Shown here piece by piece: positions 25,323 through 36,746 of a stretch of 64,000 nucleotides of DNA; the first letter of the stretch is position 1; each line of letters starts with the position of its first letter. Location of the stretch: NCBI RefSeq assembly GCF_003287455.1, contig NZ_PRLC01000012.1, positions 41,749 through 105,748 of the forward strand, given 5' to 3'. The notes beneath the pieces were generated by a model. The model saw only the letters and a program-made list of their open reading frames with translations. It did no database searches and had not been told where the DNA came from. The stretch is from Faecalibacterium hattorii (GTDB lineage: Bacteria > Bacillota > Clostridia > Oscillospirales > Ruminococcaceae). The translations under genes were made by a program, and so were the position numbers.

Positions 25323-26450
25323 ATGCGTGTTCTGATCGCAGCCGGCGGCACGGCCGGCCATATCAACCCCGCGCTGGCCGTTGCCGGTGCACTGAAAAAA
25401 GCAGACCCCAGCGCCGAGATCCACTTCGCGGGCCGGAAAGAGGGAATGGAATACCGGCTGGTGACCCAAGCGGGCTACCCCTTCCACCACATCGAGATCA
25501 CCGGCTTCCAGCGGAAGCTCTCGCTCCATAACATCAAGCGGAACCTCATCACCCTGTGGAATCTGGCCCTGTCCGGCCCGGTGGCCAAGAAGATGATGCG
25601 GGACATCCAGCCCGACCTCGTCATCGGCTGCGGCGGTTACGTCTCCGGCCCGGTGGTGCGCTGCGCCGCCAAGATGGGCATCAAGACCGCTCTGCACGAG
25701 CAGAACGCCTTCCCCGGCGTGACCAATAAGCTGCTGGCCCCGGACGTGGACATCGTCTTTGCCGCTGTGCCCGCCGCCGTGGAGAAGCTGGGTGCCCCCG
25801 AAAAGACCATCGTGGTGGGCAACCCGGTGCGGCCGGAGGTCTTCACGCAGGCCAAGAACCGGGACGCCATCCGCGCTGAGCTGGGGGCAGGGGACCGGAC
25901 GGTCATCCTCTCCTTCGGCGGCAGTCTGGGTGCCCGCCGCGTCAACGAGGTGGTGGCCGACCTCTGCGCATGGGAACAGAAGAACCAAAAGCCCGTGCTG
26001 CACCTCCACGCCACCGGCCAGTACGGCGTGGAGCTGTTCCAGAACCTTGAAAAGGAAAAGGGCTTCGCCCCCGGCGACAGCCTCGTGGTGAAGGAATACA
26101 TCAACAACATGCCGGAGCTGCTGGCGGCGGCGGACCTCGTCATCAGCCGCGCCGGTGCCCTGACGCTGGCCGAGCTGGAGGCCGTGGGCCGCGCGGCGGT
26201 CCTCATCCCCAGTCCCAACGTGGCCGAAAACCATCAGTATTATAACGCGCTGGAATTACAAAAAGCCGGGGCTGCGGTGGTCATTGAGGAAAAGGATCTG
26301 ACCGGCGAGAAGCTGGTCTCCACCGTGTCCGAGCTGCTGGCCGAGCCCGGCAAGCTGGCCGCCATGGGCCAGAACGCCCGGGAGCTCTCGGTGGACGACA
26401 GCCTCGACCGCATTGCCGATGCGCTGCTGAAGCTCGTCAAGACCCCGTAA
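25323..26450 (+). CDS. murG: UDP-GlcNAc--undecaprenyl-pyrophosphoryl-MurNAc-pentapeptide GlcNAc transferase
   Basis: Membrane-associated GT28 transferase that turns lipid I into lipid II. The glycine loops AAGGTAGHINPALAVA (N-terminus) and SFGGSLGARRVNEVV are present, with GCGGYVSGPVVRCA, HEQNAFPGVTNKLLA and the donor-site RAGALTLAELEAVGRAAVLIPSPNVAENHQ. The 375 residues fit. AGGAGG precedes the ATG by 8 bases. It lies directly after ftsW. Confidence 0.97.
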   Translation: MRVLIAAGGTAGHINPALAVAGALKKADPSAEIHFAGRKEGMEYRLVTQAGYPFHHIEITGFQRKLSLHNIKRNLITLWNLALSGPVAKKMMRDIQPDLVIGCGGYVSGPVVRCAAKMGIKTALHEQNAFPGVTNKLLAPDVDIVFAAVPAAVEKLGAPEKTIVVGNPVRPEVFTQAKNRDAIRAELGAGDRTVILSFGGSLGARRVNEVVADLCAWEQKNQKPVLHLHATGQYGVELFQNLEKEKGFAPGDSLVVKEYINNMPELLAAADLVISRAGALTLAELEAVGRAAVLIPSPNVAENHQYYNALELQKAGAAVVIEEKDLTGEKLVSTVSELLAEPGKLAAMGQNARELSVDDSLDRIADALLKLVKTP

Positions 26451-26487
26451 GAGAAGCGAAAATCCAAAGGAAAGGAGGTGCGGCCCA

Positions 26488-28047
26488 ATGACAGAAAACC
26501 GAAACCGCCGCCGCAAAAAGCGCCCGGCCTACGATCAGGCCAAGGACGCCCAGCGCCGCCGGAGTGCAAACGGGGTGCGCAGCCAGAACAGCAGCCATCC
26601 CATCACCAACCCGAACTTCGACCCTGACGCCCCCCGGCCCAGCCGGTACACCGAGCGCAGCGTAGATTATGGCAGCGGCTACCCGGACAACAGCATCCAG
26701 TTCCCCACCGGAGGCCGCCCCGCCCAGAATCAAAATCGAAACCAAAACCGCGATCCGAACCGCCGCCCGCAGAACGGCCGAAATCAGAATGGGCGGGCCG
26801 GGCAGCGCCCCCGCAGCAGCCGGAATGCCGCCCGCACCGGCCAGAGCCGCCCCCAGAGCCGGAACCCCCAGCCGGGGCGGAATCCCCAGCGGCTCCGCCC
26901 CACCGAGGCGAACCTGCGGGACCCCGTCCGCCGGGAGGGCAAAAAGAAGCGGAAGCTCACCCGGAAGGTGCTGCGCCGCCGCCGCATCATCCGGCGGCTG
27001 ACCGCGCTGGCCATGCTGCTCTGCGTCATTGCGGCGGGCATCTACCTCACCGTGACCATGCTGTTCAAGATCAGCGCCATTCAGGTGCGGACGGCGGACG
27101 GTGTGGTGAGCGAGGCGGGGGGCTATTCCAGCGAGCAGATCGTTCAGGCGCTGGGCGTCAACCTCGAAGAGAACATCTTCAGCTTTGACCCCGCGTCCAA
27201 GGCCGCCGCGCTGGAACAGGTCTTCCCCATGCTGGAGAATATCCGGGTGGAGCGGGACTACCCCGGCACCGTGGTCATTCAGGTGACCGAGGCCCAGCCC
27301 GCTTACACCATGCAGACGTCGGGCGGGTGGCTGACCCTCTCGGCCAGCCTGAAGATCCTCTCCTCCGATGGGGCGCAGCCCGCCGGTCTGCCCACCCTCT
27401 ACGGCGGCGAACCGGTGAGCCAGACCCCCGGCACCCAGCTCAGCTTTGAGCAGCCCGCCCCCGCCAGCAGCGCTGCGTCGGACAGCGCCGCGTCGGACAG
27501 CGCTTCCGGCACCGCCGAAGAGGCGGGCGACAAGCGGCTGGACTCCCTCAACACCCTGCTGGCGGCGCTGGATGCCCTAGGGATGCGCGGCGACGTGACC
27601 CGCATTGAGTTCGCCGACCCGGAGGAGATGTCGTTTTTGTATCAGGATCGGATCAGCGTCCTGCTGGGCACGTTGAACGAGCTGGACTACAAGCTCAAAC
27701 TGGCCCAGCATGTGCTGCTGAATGCGGACGGCAGCGGCTGCGCGGCCACCGACACCGGCACGCTGGACTTCACCCACATCAGCATGTCCTCCACCCGCAA
27801 ATTCACCTTTGCGCAGGGCGAGCCGAAGCTGCCATCGGGCTATGTGATCCCGGAACCGGCAGCAGAGGACACCGCAGCGGACGATGCCGCCCCGGCAGAG
27901 GAGACCGCTGCATCGGAGGGCGATGCTGCGGCGGAGCCCCCCGCCGACGGAGCTGCTGAACAGGCCGTCCCCGAAGCCGAAACTTCCGCAGAAGCAGACC
28001 CCGCCCCCGCCGCACAGGAACCGGCGGGCACCGGGGCCGCAAACTGA
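26488..28047 (+). CDS. ftsQ: FtsQ/DivIB cell division protein with long low-complexity arms
   Basis: Part of the FtsQLB regulatory complex of the divisome. Residues 1-165 are basic and rich in Asn, Gln and Arg (NQNRNQNRDPNRRPQNGRNQ-type). One membrane helix lies near residues 172-192 (LAMLLCVIAAGIYLTVTMLF). A POTRA domain follows (FKISAIQVRTADGVVSEAGGYSSEQIVQALG), then the beta domain. The C-terminal 70 residues are Ala/Glu/Pro-rich. At 519 residues it is about twice the usual FtsQ. The extracellular tail and the cytoplasmic arm are probably disordered. Confidence 0.87.
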   Translation: MTENRNRRRKKRPAYDQAKDAQRRRSANGVRSQNSSHPITNPNFDPDAPRPSRYTERSVDYGSGYPDNSIQFPTGGRPAQNQNRNQNRDPNRRPQNGRNQNGRAGQRPRSSRNAARTGQSRPQSRNPQPGRNPQRLRPTEANLRDPVRREGKKKRKLTRKVLRRRRIIRRLTALAMLLCVIAAGIYLTVTMLFKISAIQVRTADGVVSEAGGYSSEQIVQALGVNLEENIFSFDPASKAAALEQVFPMLENIRVERDYPGTVVIQVTEAQPAYTMQTSGGWLTLSASLKILSSDGAQPAGLPTLYGGEPVSQTPGTQLSFEQPAPASSAASDSAASDSASGTAEEAGDKRLDSLNTLLAALDALGMRGDVTRIEFADPEEMSFLYQDRISVLLGTLNELDYKLKLAQHVLLNADGSGCAATDTGTLDFTHISMSSTRKFTFAQGEPKLPSGYVIPEPAAEDTAADDAAPAEETAASEGDAAAEPPADGAAEQAVPEAETSAEADPAPAAQEPAGTGAAN

Positions 28048-28067
28048 CAAAAAAGCGAGGTTCATCT

Positions 28068-29546
28068 ATGAAACTGGAACAATTGATGGAAGGGGTCCCC
28101 TTTACTCTCGTGCAGGGCAGTATGGAGACCGAAGTGACCGATATCATCTATGACAGCCGCAAGGCCGCACCGGGCCTTGCCTTCGTCTGCATCGTGGGCA
28201 CCCAGCGGGACAGCCACGAGTTCGCCGCCGACTGCGCCGCCAAAGGCGTCAGCGTGCTGGTCATCCAGCATGACATCGACCTGTCCGCCGTGCCGGAGGC
28301 CACCGTCGTCAAGGTGGAGAGCAGCCGCTATGCCATGGCCCTGATGAGCTGCAACCTCTTCGGCAACCCGGCCAAGCAGATGACCATGATCGGCGTCACC
28401 GGCACCAAGGGCAAGACCACCACCACCCACATGATCAAGAGCGTGCTGGAAGCCGCGGGCAAAAAGGTGGGCATGATCGGCACCAACGGCATCTATTTCA
28501 TGGGTCGCCATCAGGAGACCGCCAACACCACCCCCGAAAGCTACGAGCTGCAGAAGACCTTCCGCCAGTTCCTCGATGCGGGCTGCGATGTGGCCCTGAT
28601 GGAGGTGTCCAGCCAAGGCCTGATGATGGACCGTGTGGCTGGCATCCACTACGACATCGGCGTCTTCACCAACCTCTCGCCCGACCACATCGGCCCCGGC
28701 GAGCACAAGACCTTTGAGGAGTACCGCAGCTGGAAGGGCCAGCTGTTCAAGCGGTGCGATGTGGGCGTCGTGAACATCGACGACGAGAACACCGAAGCCC
28801 TGCTGGAGGGCCATACCTGCAAGCTGGTGACCTATGGCCGCAGCGAAGCCGCCGACTACCGCGCCGAGGGCTGTGAGCTGCTCCGCACCCACGATTTTCT
28901 GGGTGTGGCCTTCCATGTCTCCGGCAGGGACAATATGGATGTGAAGGTGAACATGCCCGGCGAGTTCAGCGTCTACAACGCGCTGGCCGCCTTGACCGTG
29001 GGCAAGGTGCTGGGTCTGCCCGACGCCGCCATCCACGAGGGCCTCGGCAAGTGCGTGGTCAAGGGCCGGGTGGAGCTGGTGCCCATCAGCAAGAAGTTCA
29101 CCATCCTGCTGGACTACGCCCACAACGAAGTCTCCACCGAGAGTCTGCTCACCACCCTGCGGGCCTACAAGCCGCACCGGCTGGTGGTGGTGTTCGGCTG
29201 CGGCGGCAACCGCTCCAAGCTGCGCCGCTACGGCATGGGCGAGATCTGCGCCAAGATGGCGGATCTCTCCATCCTCACCGAGGACAACAACCGCTTTGAG
29301 AAGATCGAGGACATTCTCGCCGACATCCGGGTGGGCATGAACAAGGGCAACCCGGACGCCAAGTTCGTGGAGATCCCCGACCGTCTGGACGCGCTCCACT
29401 ACGCCGTGGACCACGCGCAGGAGGGCGATCTGATCGCCGTCATCGGCAAGGGCCACGAGACCTACCGCGACCGGATGGGCGTCAAGACCCCCTTCCTTGA
29501 GCGGGAGCTGCTGGAGGAATACGCCCAGCAGATCGGGTTGGAATAA
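28068..29546 (+). CDS. murE: UDP-MurNAc-L-alanyl-D-glutamate--2,6-diaminopimelate ligase
   Basis: Adds the third amino acid of the stem peptide. Mur ligase motifs are complete: DIIYDSRKAAPGLAFVCIVG, the P-loop GVTGTKGKTTTTHM (about 109-122), TTPESYELQ, ALMEVSSQGL, FTNLSPDHI and LLDYAHNEVSTESLL. The specificity motif, DNPR in meso-DAP enzymes, reads DNNR here (TEDNNRFEKIED), so the DAP assignment is likely but not certain. The 492-residue length is normal. GCGAGG precedes the ATG. It ends the cluster; murC, murD, ftsA and ftsZ are not here. Confidence 0.93.
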   Translation: MKLEQLMEGVPFTLVQGSMETEVTDIIYDSRKAAPGLAFVCIVGTQRDSHEFAADCAAKGVSVLVIQHDIDLSAVPEATVVKVESSRYAMALMSCNLFGNPAKQMTMIGVTGTKGKTTTTHMIKSVLEAAGKKVGMIGTNGIYFMGRHQETANTTPESYELQKTFRQFLDAGCDVALMEVSSQGLMMDRVAGIHYDIGVFTNLSPDHIGPGEHKTFEEYRSWKGQLFKRCDVGVVNIDDENTEALLEGHTCKLVTYGRSEAADYRAEGCELLRTHDFLGVAFHVSGRDNMDVKVNMPGEFSVYNALAALTVGKVLGLPDAAIHEGLGKCVVKGRVELVPISKKFTILLDYAHNEVSTESLLTTLRAYKPHRLVVVFGCGGNRSKLRRYGMGEICAKMADLSILTEDNNRFEKIEDILADIRVGMNKGNPDAKFVEIPDRLDALHYAVDHAQEGDLIAVIGKGHETYRDRMGVKTPFLERELLEEYAQQIGLE

Positions 29547-29562
29547 GCGTTACAATAACAGC

Positions 29563-29606
29563 ACAACGCCCCGCAGGGTTTTCCACTCTGCGGGGCGTTG
29601 TTGTTG
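29563..29606 (+). terminator. Hairpin after murE
   Basis: Stem AACGCCCCGCAG / CTGCGGGGCGTT followed by GTTGTTG. The T-run is weak but the position between convergent genes supports termination. Confidence 0.65.
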
Positions 29607-29612
29607 AAGGTT

Positions 29613-31535
29613 TTAGTTCTCGGCCAGATTGCCGGTGTAGAGCTGGTAATACTTGCCCTTTTTGGCGATCAGTTCGTCGTGGCTGCCGCGCTCGATGATG
29701 CGGCCCTGCTCCAGAACCGCGATGCAGTCGGCATTGCGGACGGTGGACAGGCGGTGGGCGATGACGAAGGAGGTGCGGCCATACATCAGGCCGTCCATAC
29801 CGCGCTGGACCAGCGCTTCGGTGCGGGTATCGATGGAGGAGGTGGCCTCGTCGAGGATCAGCACCGGCGGGTCAGCGACCGCCGCGCGGGCGATGGCAAG
29901 CAGCTGGCGCTGGCCCTGCGACAGGTTGGCGCCGTCGTTGGTCAGCATGGTATTGTAGCCGTCGGGCAGACGCTTGATGAAGCCATCGGCGTTGGCCAGA
30001 CGGGCGGCGGCGATGCACTCCTCATCGGTGGCTTCGAGGCGGCCGTAGCGGATGTTCTCCATGACCGTGCCGGTGAACAGGTGCGTCTCCTGCAGCACGA
30101 TGCCGAGGGAGCGGCGGAGGTCGTCCTTCTTGATCTTGGAGATGTTGATGCCGTCGTAGCGGATCTTGCCGTCCGAGATGTCGTAGAAGCGGTTGATGAG
30201 GTTGGTGATGGTGGTCTTGCCCGCGCCGGTGGAGCCGACGAAGGCAATCTTCTGGCCGGGGCGGCCATAGAGGTTGATGTCGTGGAGGACGGTCTTTTCC
30301 GGCACATAGCCGAAATCGACGCCGGTGAAGGTGATGTCGCCTTCCAGCTTGTGATAGGTGGTGGTGCCGTCGTGGTGGGGGTGCTTCCACGCCCAGATGC
30401 CGGTGCGGTCGGAAGTCTCCACGAGGTTGTCGTCCTTGTCATACTTGGCGTTGACGAGGGTGACGTAGCCTTCATCGGTCTCGCTGGGTTCGTCCATCAG
30501 CTTGAAGATGCGCTCCGCACCGGCCAGTGCCATGATGATGCTGTTGGCCTGCATGGACACCTGACTGATGGGCATGTTGAAGCTCTTGTTCAGGGCGAGG
30601 AAGGCCATGACGGTGCCCAGAGTGGTGCCGCCGATGCCGCCGACGGCCATGGCTGCACCTGCCAGTGCGCAGACCGCGTAGCTGATATTGCCCAGCTGGG
30701 CGGTGACGGGCATGATGATGTTGGCGTAAGCGTTGGCCTGTTTTGCGCTGTCCTTGAGCTTATCGTTCAGCTCGCGGAAACCGGCCAGCGTTTTCTGCTC
30801 GTGGGTGAAGACTTTGACGACCTTCTGGCCCTCCATCATCTCTTCGATATAGCCGTTCACCTTGCCGAGGTCCCGCTGCTGGGCGATGAAGTACTTGCCG
30901 CTCATGGAGGTGATCTTCTTGGAGCAGAACAGCATCAGGGCCACCATGCACATGGTCACGACGGTGAGCTGCCAGCTCATCATCACCATGCTGGCGAAGA
31001 CGGAGACGATGGTGATGGCGCTGGAGACCAGCTGCGGGATGCTCTGGCTGAGCATCTGGCGCAGGGTATCCACGTCGTTGGTGTACACGGACATGATGTC
31101 GCCGTGGGGGTGCTGGTCAAAGTACTTGATGGGGAGGCTTTCCATGTGAGTGAAAAGCTGGGTGCGCAGGTTGCGCAGGGTGCCCTGCGTTACGTTGACC
31201 ATGATGCGGGCATTGAGCCAAGCGGCCAGCACGCCCACCGCGTAGATGCAGCCCACCCGGATCAGAGCCGCCGTCAGGGGGCCGAAGTCGGGAGCGGCCT
31301 GTTGGGTCATGGGGACGATGTAGTCGTCGATGAGGCTCTTGAGGAAGAGGCTGGCCTGAACATTGGCCAGTGCGCTGACCACGATGCAGATCAGCACGAT
31401 GATGCAGTGGGGCAGATAGTGCTGGAACACTTCGCCCATGATCCGCTTGAGCAGAAGGCCGGGGTTTTCCACCTTCGGGCGGGGCTGCCCTGCGCCGCGG
31501 GGGCCGGGGCCGCGTACTTCTTTTGCCTGTGCCAT
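29613..31535 (-). CDS. ABC exporter half-transporter (permease-ATPase), subunit B
   Basis: A 640-residue fused ABC exporter subunit: six-helix transmembrane domain (residues about 40-340) and an ATPase domain with Walker A GSTGAGKTT, signature LSQGQRQLLAIARA, Walker B VLILDEATSSID and the H-loop VIAHRLSTV. The signature has Gln in place of the usual Gly (LSQGQ), common in one half of heterodimeric exporters. About 60 residues of linker before the NBD are unusually charged. Its ATG overlaps the stop of the partner (TAATG), which indicates coupled expression. The substrate, perhaps a drug or lipid, is unknown. Confidence 0.92.
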   Translation of the reverse strand: MAQAKEVRGPGPRGAGQPRPKVENPGLLLKRIMGEVFQHYLPHCIIVLICIVVSALANVQASLFLKSLIDDYIVPMTQQAAPDFGPLTAALIRVGCIYAVGVLAAWLNARIMVNVTQGTLRNLRTQLFTHMESLPIKYFDQHPHGDIMSVYTNDVDTLRQMLSQSIPQLVSSAITIVSVFASMVMMSWQLTVVTMCMVALMLFCSKKITSMSGKYFIAQQRDLGKVNGYIEEMMEGQKVVKVFTHEQKTLAGFRELNDKLKDSAKQANAYANIIMPVTAQLGNISYAVCALAGAAMAVGGIGGTTLGTVMAFLALNKSFNMPISQVSMQANSIIMALAGAERIFKLMDEPSETDEGYVTLVNAKYDKDDNLVETSDRTGIWAWKHPHHDGTTTYHKLEGDITFTGVDFGYVPEKTVLHDINLYGRPGQKIAFVGSTGAGKTTITNLINRFYDISDGKIRYDGINISKIKKDDLRRSLGIVLQETHLFTGTVMENIRYGRLEATDEECIAAARLANADGFIKRLPDGYNTMLTNDGANLSQGQRQLLAIARAAVADPPVLILDEATSSIDTRTEALVQRGMDGLMYGRTSFVIAHRLSTVRNADCIAVLEQGRIIERGSHDELIAKKGKYYQLYTGNLAEN

Positions 31536-33286
31536 TACTGCTCACCTCCCTGCTTGTCGAAGTCGCCGCTGCCTTGGGTCTGACTGTTATAAACTTCCTG
31601 ATAAATGGTATTGCTCTTCAGCAGCTCCTCGTGGGTGCCAAGGCCGTTGATCTGGCCGTTGTCCAGCACCAGAATGCGGTCCGCATCCTGCACGGAGGAG
31701 ATGCGCTGTGCGATGATGATCTTGGTGGTGCCGGGGATCTCTTCCCGGAACGCCTTGCGGATCTTGGCGTCCGTGGCGGTATCCACGGCGCTGGTGGAGT
31801 CGTCAAGGATCAGCACCTTGGGCTTGCGCAGCAAAGCGCGGGCGATGGTCAGGCGCTGTTTCTGGCCGCCGGACACATTGGAACCGCCCTGCTCGATCCA
31901 TGTATTGTACTTGTCGGGGAAGCGCTCGATGAACTCATCGGCACAGGCGAGCTTTGCCACCCGGATGCACTCTTCCTCGCTGGCGCTCTCGTCGCCCCAG
32001 CGGAGGTTGTCGAGGATGGTGCCGGAGAACAGGACGTTCTTCTGCAGCACCATGGAGACTTCCCGGCGGAGGACGTCGAGGTTGTAATCCCGGACATCCA
32101 CGCCGCCGACCTTGACGCTGCCGGTCTCCGGGTCGTACAGGCGGGGGATCAACTGCACAAGGCTGGATTTGGCGCTGCCGGTGCCGCCGATGATGCCCAA
32201 GGTCTCGCCGGGCTTGATGGTGAAGGTGATATCGTTCAAAACCGGCTGGCCGGAGCCGTGCTTGTACTTGAAGGTGACGTGGTCAAACTCGATGCCGCCG
32301 TCGGCTACGGTGCTGACCGGAGCCTTGGGGGCGGGCAGGTCGGTGGTCTCGTCCAGCACTTCCACGATACGGCGGGCGGAAGCGGCGGACATGGAGATCA
32401 TGACGAAGGCCATGCTCAGCATCATCAGGGCCATGAGGATGTTCATGATGTAGCCGAACAGGGCGTTGAGCTGGCCGGTGGTAATGGAGCCGTTCAGCAC
32501 GTAGTGGGCGCCGAACCAGCTCAGAGCGAGGTTGCAGCCATAAACCGAGACCAGCATGGCGGGGTTGTTGAAGCTCAGGCGGCTCTCGGCGCGGACGAAC
32601 TGCTTGTACAGGCTCTCACAGGCATTGGTGTACTTCTCGTTCTCGAAGTGCTCGCGGACGAAGCTCTTGACCACGCGGATGGCGGAGATGTTCTCCTGCA
32701 CCGAGGCGTTCAGGTTGTCGTAGTTCTTGAACACCCGGTCAAAGATGCCGAAGGTGGGGATCATGATGGAAGCCAGCACCGCCACGAGGAAGAGGATGGC
32801 CACCACGAACACCATGGTCAGCGAGCCGCTGATGGCCGACGCCATGATGAGGGCGAAGACCAGATGGACCGGGGCGCGCACGCACATCCGCTCGATCATC
32901 TGGAAGGCGTTCTGCACGTTGGTCACGTCGGTGGTCATGCGGGTGACAAGGCCCGCGGTGGAGTATTTGTCGATGTTGGAGAAGGAATAATGCTGGATGT
33001 TCTCGTACATTGCATCGCGCAGGTTGCCGGCAAGGCCGGTGGAAGCCTCTGCGGCGAATTTACCGGCCAGCACGCCCAGCAGCAGCGCCAACGCTGCCAC
33101 CAAGAAGGTGAGCAGACCGTATTTGATGATGGCGTTCATATCGCCCTTTTCAATGCCCTGATCGATGATAAAGGCCATGATGGTGGGCAGCAGAACGTCC
33201 ATGATCGCTTCCAGCGCGGAAAAGAGGGGTGTCAGGATCGCGGCGCGCTTGTACTCGCCCAGATGTGACACGAGCTTTTTGATCAT
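31535..33286 (-). CDS. ABC exporter half-transporter (permease-ATPase), subunit A
   Basis: A 583-residue partner of the previous gene, with six membrane helices followed by an ATPase domain: Walker A GGTGSAKSS, signature VSGGQKQRLTIARALL, Walker B VLILDDSTSAVD with Asp in place of the catalytic Glu, and H-loop IIIAQRISSV with Gln in place of His. One degenerate site per pair is typical of heterodimeric exporters such as BmrCD or TM287/288. The ATG at 33286 was chosen because AGGAGG precedes it. A MarR regulator lies upstream and likely controls the operon. Confidence 0.93.
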   Translation of the reverse strand: MIKKLVSHLGEYKRAAILTPLFSALEAIMDVLLPTIMAFIIDQGIEKGDMNAIIKYGLLTFLVAALALLLGVLAGKFAAEASTGLAGNLRDAMYENIQHYSFSNIDKYSTAGLVTRMTTDVTNVQNAFQMIERMCVRAPVHLVFALIMASAISGSLTMVFVVAILFLVAVLASIMIPTFGIFDRVFKNYDNLNASVQENISAIRVVKSFVREHFENEKYTNACESLYKQFVRAESRLSFNNPAMLVSVYGCNLALSWFGAHYVLNGSITTGQLNALFGYIMNILMALMMLSMAFVMISMSAASARRIVEVLDETTDLPAPKAPVSTVADGGIEFDHVTFKYKHGSGQPVLNDITFTIKPGETLGIIGGTGSAKSSLVQLIPRLYDPETGSVKVGGVDVRDYNLDVLRREVSMVLQKNVLFSGTILDNLRWGDESASEEECIRVAKLACADEFIERFPDKYNTWIEQGGSNVSGGQKQRLTIARALLRKPKVLILDDSTSAVDTATDAKIRKAFREEIPGTTKIIIAQRISSVQDADRILVLDNGQINGLGTHEELLKSNTIYQEVYNSQTQGSGDFDKQGGEQ

Positions 33287-33327
33287 CTGGTAGACCTCCT
33301 GTGAAATAATTTGTTTGACATGGAACA

Positions 33328-33355
33328 ATTCTATACAGAACAATTAAAATGTCAA
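33328..33355 (-). promoter_or_regulatory. Predicted ABC exporter promoter with GAACAATT repeats
   Basis: On the minus strand TTGACA, 16-base spacer, TAGAAT. Two direct GAACAATT repeats (33323-33330 and 33338-33345, plus strand) overlap the -10 and the spacer, so a repressor could sit here. Confidence 0.55.
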
Positions 33356-33416
33356 TACGATTTTCCAAAGTTCGTAAAAATGTCATGAAAGCTGAAAAAT
33401 CATACGGTTCCGTTTT

Positions 33417-33899
33417 TCAGCGCAGACCTTCCCGCAGCTTGTTCAGCAAGCGGAGCAGCTCGGCGTTCTCCTCCGGCGTCAGCAGCCCGGAGACGAATTC
33501 GTCGGTCTGGTGGAGGGAATGCATGGTCTTTTCGTGGAGCAGGGCCCCCTCCTCAGTCAGAACCAAGCGCTTGAGCCGGGCGTCCCGCGGCACGCTCTGG
33601 CGCTCGATGTAGCCTTTGCGCTCCATGAGCTGTAAGATGTTGGTCACGGTGGAGCGGGTGATGGAGAACTCCCGCTCGATGTCCCGCTGGTAGACGGGCT
33701 CCTCCTTGTGCCAGTACAGGTAGCTCATGATCCAGTCGTGCATGGGGGTCACGTTCTCGACCCCGTTTTCGCGGTGGAACTGGTTGATCTTGCGGAAGAT
33801 CAGGTTGTTGACCCGGCGCATCTGGGCCGGGATGACCTGCGGCGGTTCCCATGGCGGGTTCGGCTCGCAGCAGCCGTGGTTCGTGGTTTCGTCACACAT
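33417..33899 (-). CDS. MarR family transcriptional regulator
   Basis: A 160-residue MarR-type winged helix protein. Helix-turn-helix and wing: EPVYQRDIEREFSITRSTVTNILQLMERKGYIERQSVPRDARLKRLVLTEEG (residues about 75-125), with the DARLKR wing motif typical of MarR. The N-terminus carries MCDETTNHGCC, whose three cysteines could sense oxidants or metals, but this is speculation. It lies upstream of a heterodimeric ABC exporter on the same strand, 130 bases apart, with palindromes before both. Confidence 0.93.
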   Translation of the reverse strand: MCDETTNHGCCEPNPPWEPPQVIPAQMRRVNNLIFRKINQFHRENGVENVTPMHDWIMSYLYWHKEEPVYQRDIEREFSITRSTVTNILQLMERKGYIERQSVPRDARLKRLVLTEEGALLHEKTMHSLHQTDEFVSGLLTPEENAELLRLLNKLREGLR

Positions 33900-33939
33900 G
33901 ATGGTTCATCCTCTGAATTGTTGGGAAATGGATTGTTTT

Positions 33940-33953
33940 GAACAAAACTGTTC
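33940..33953. promoter_or_regulatory. Candidate MarR operator
   Basis: Palindrome GAACA-AAAC-TGTTC just downstream of the predicted marR -10. Shares the GAACA half-site with the repeats at 33323 and 33338. Confidence 0.5.
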
Positions 33954-33964
33954 GATACAATACT

Positions 33965-33993
33965 ATTCTAGCGCTTGGATACAAGAAAGTCAA
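33965..33993 (-). promoter_or_regulatory. Predicted promoter of the MarR gene
   Basis: Minus strand TTGACT, 17-base spacer, TAGAAT, with the candidate operator immediately downstream. Confidence 0.55.
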
Positions 33994-34006
33994 GAGGAAA
34001 CAAGAA

Positions 34007-34112
34007 AACTCCCTCCGTCATCGCTGCGCGATGCCACCTCCCTCTAGGAGGGAGGCTTTTTAGGCCCCCTCACCGAGGGGGCTGGCACAGCGCAGCTGTG
34101 ACGGGGGGAGTT
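34007..34112. repeat. Dispersed palindromic repeat (MITE-like), copy 2
   Basis: About 105 bases with imperfect terminal inverted repeats AACTCCCTCCGTCA / TGACGGGGGGAGTT and two internal hairpins (CCTCCCTCTAGGAGGGAGG and CCCCCTCACCGAGGGGG). The reverse complement of 53972-54092 aligns along the whole length, so both belong to one family. Confidence 0.75.
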
Positions 34113-34116
34113 GAAT

Positions 34117-36505
<2,389 letters not shown>

Positions 36506-36585
36506 TTACCTCCTGTTCATAATGTCGTTACCCTCATTTTACCATGTTCTGCGGGGCCATTCAAGGACGAAAGTATGACTATTTC

Positions 36586-36598
36586 CGTCATTTTGACG
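36586..36598. promoter_or_regulatory. Possible operator upstream of the GH1 gene
   Basis: Palindrome CGTCA-TTT-TGACG between GH1 and purC. No regulator gene is adjacent. Confidence 0.35.
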
Positions 36599-36746
36599 AA
36601 AATCAGAGCGAAATTTTTGCAGTTTTCACGATAAAATCTGAAAAACGGCCCGATTTTCCTTCCATTCTGTTTCTTCCCAACGGACAGGAAGTATGGTAGA
36701 CTTTAAGCAGAAGAAAACCACTATTAAGGAAACGGAGTGTTTTGCT

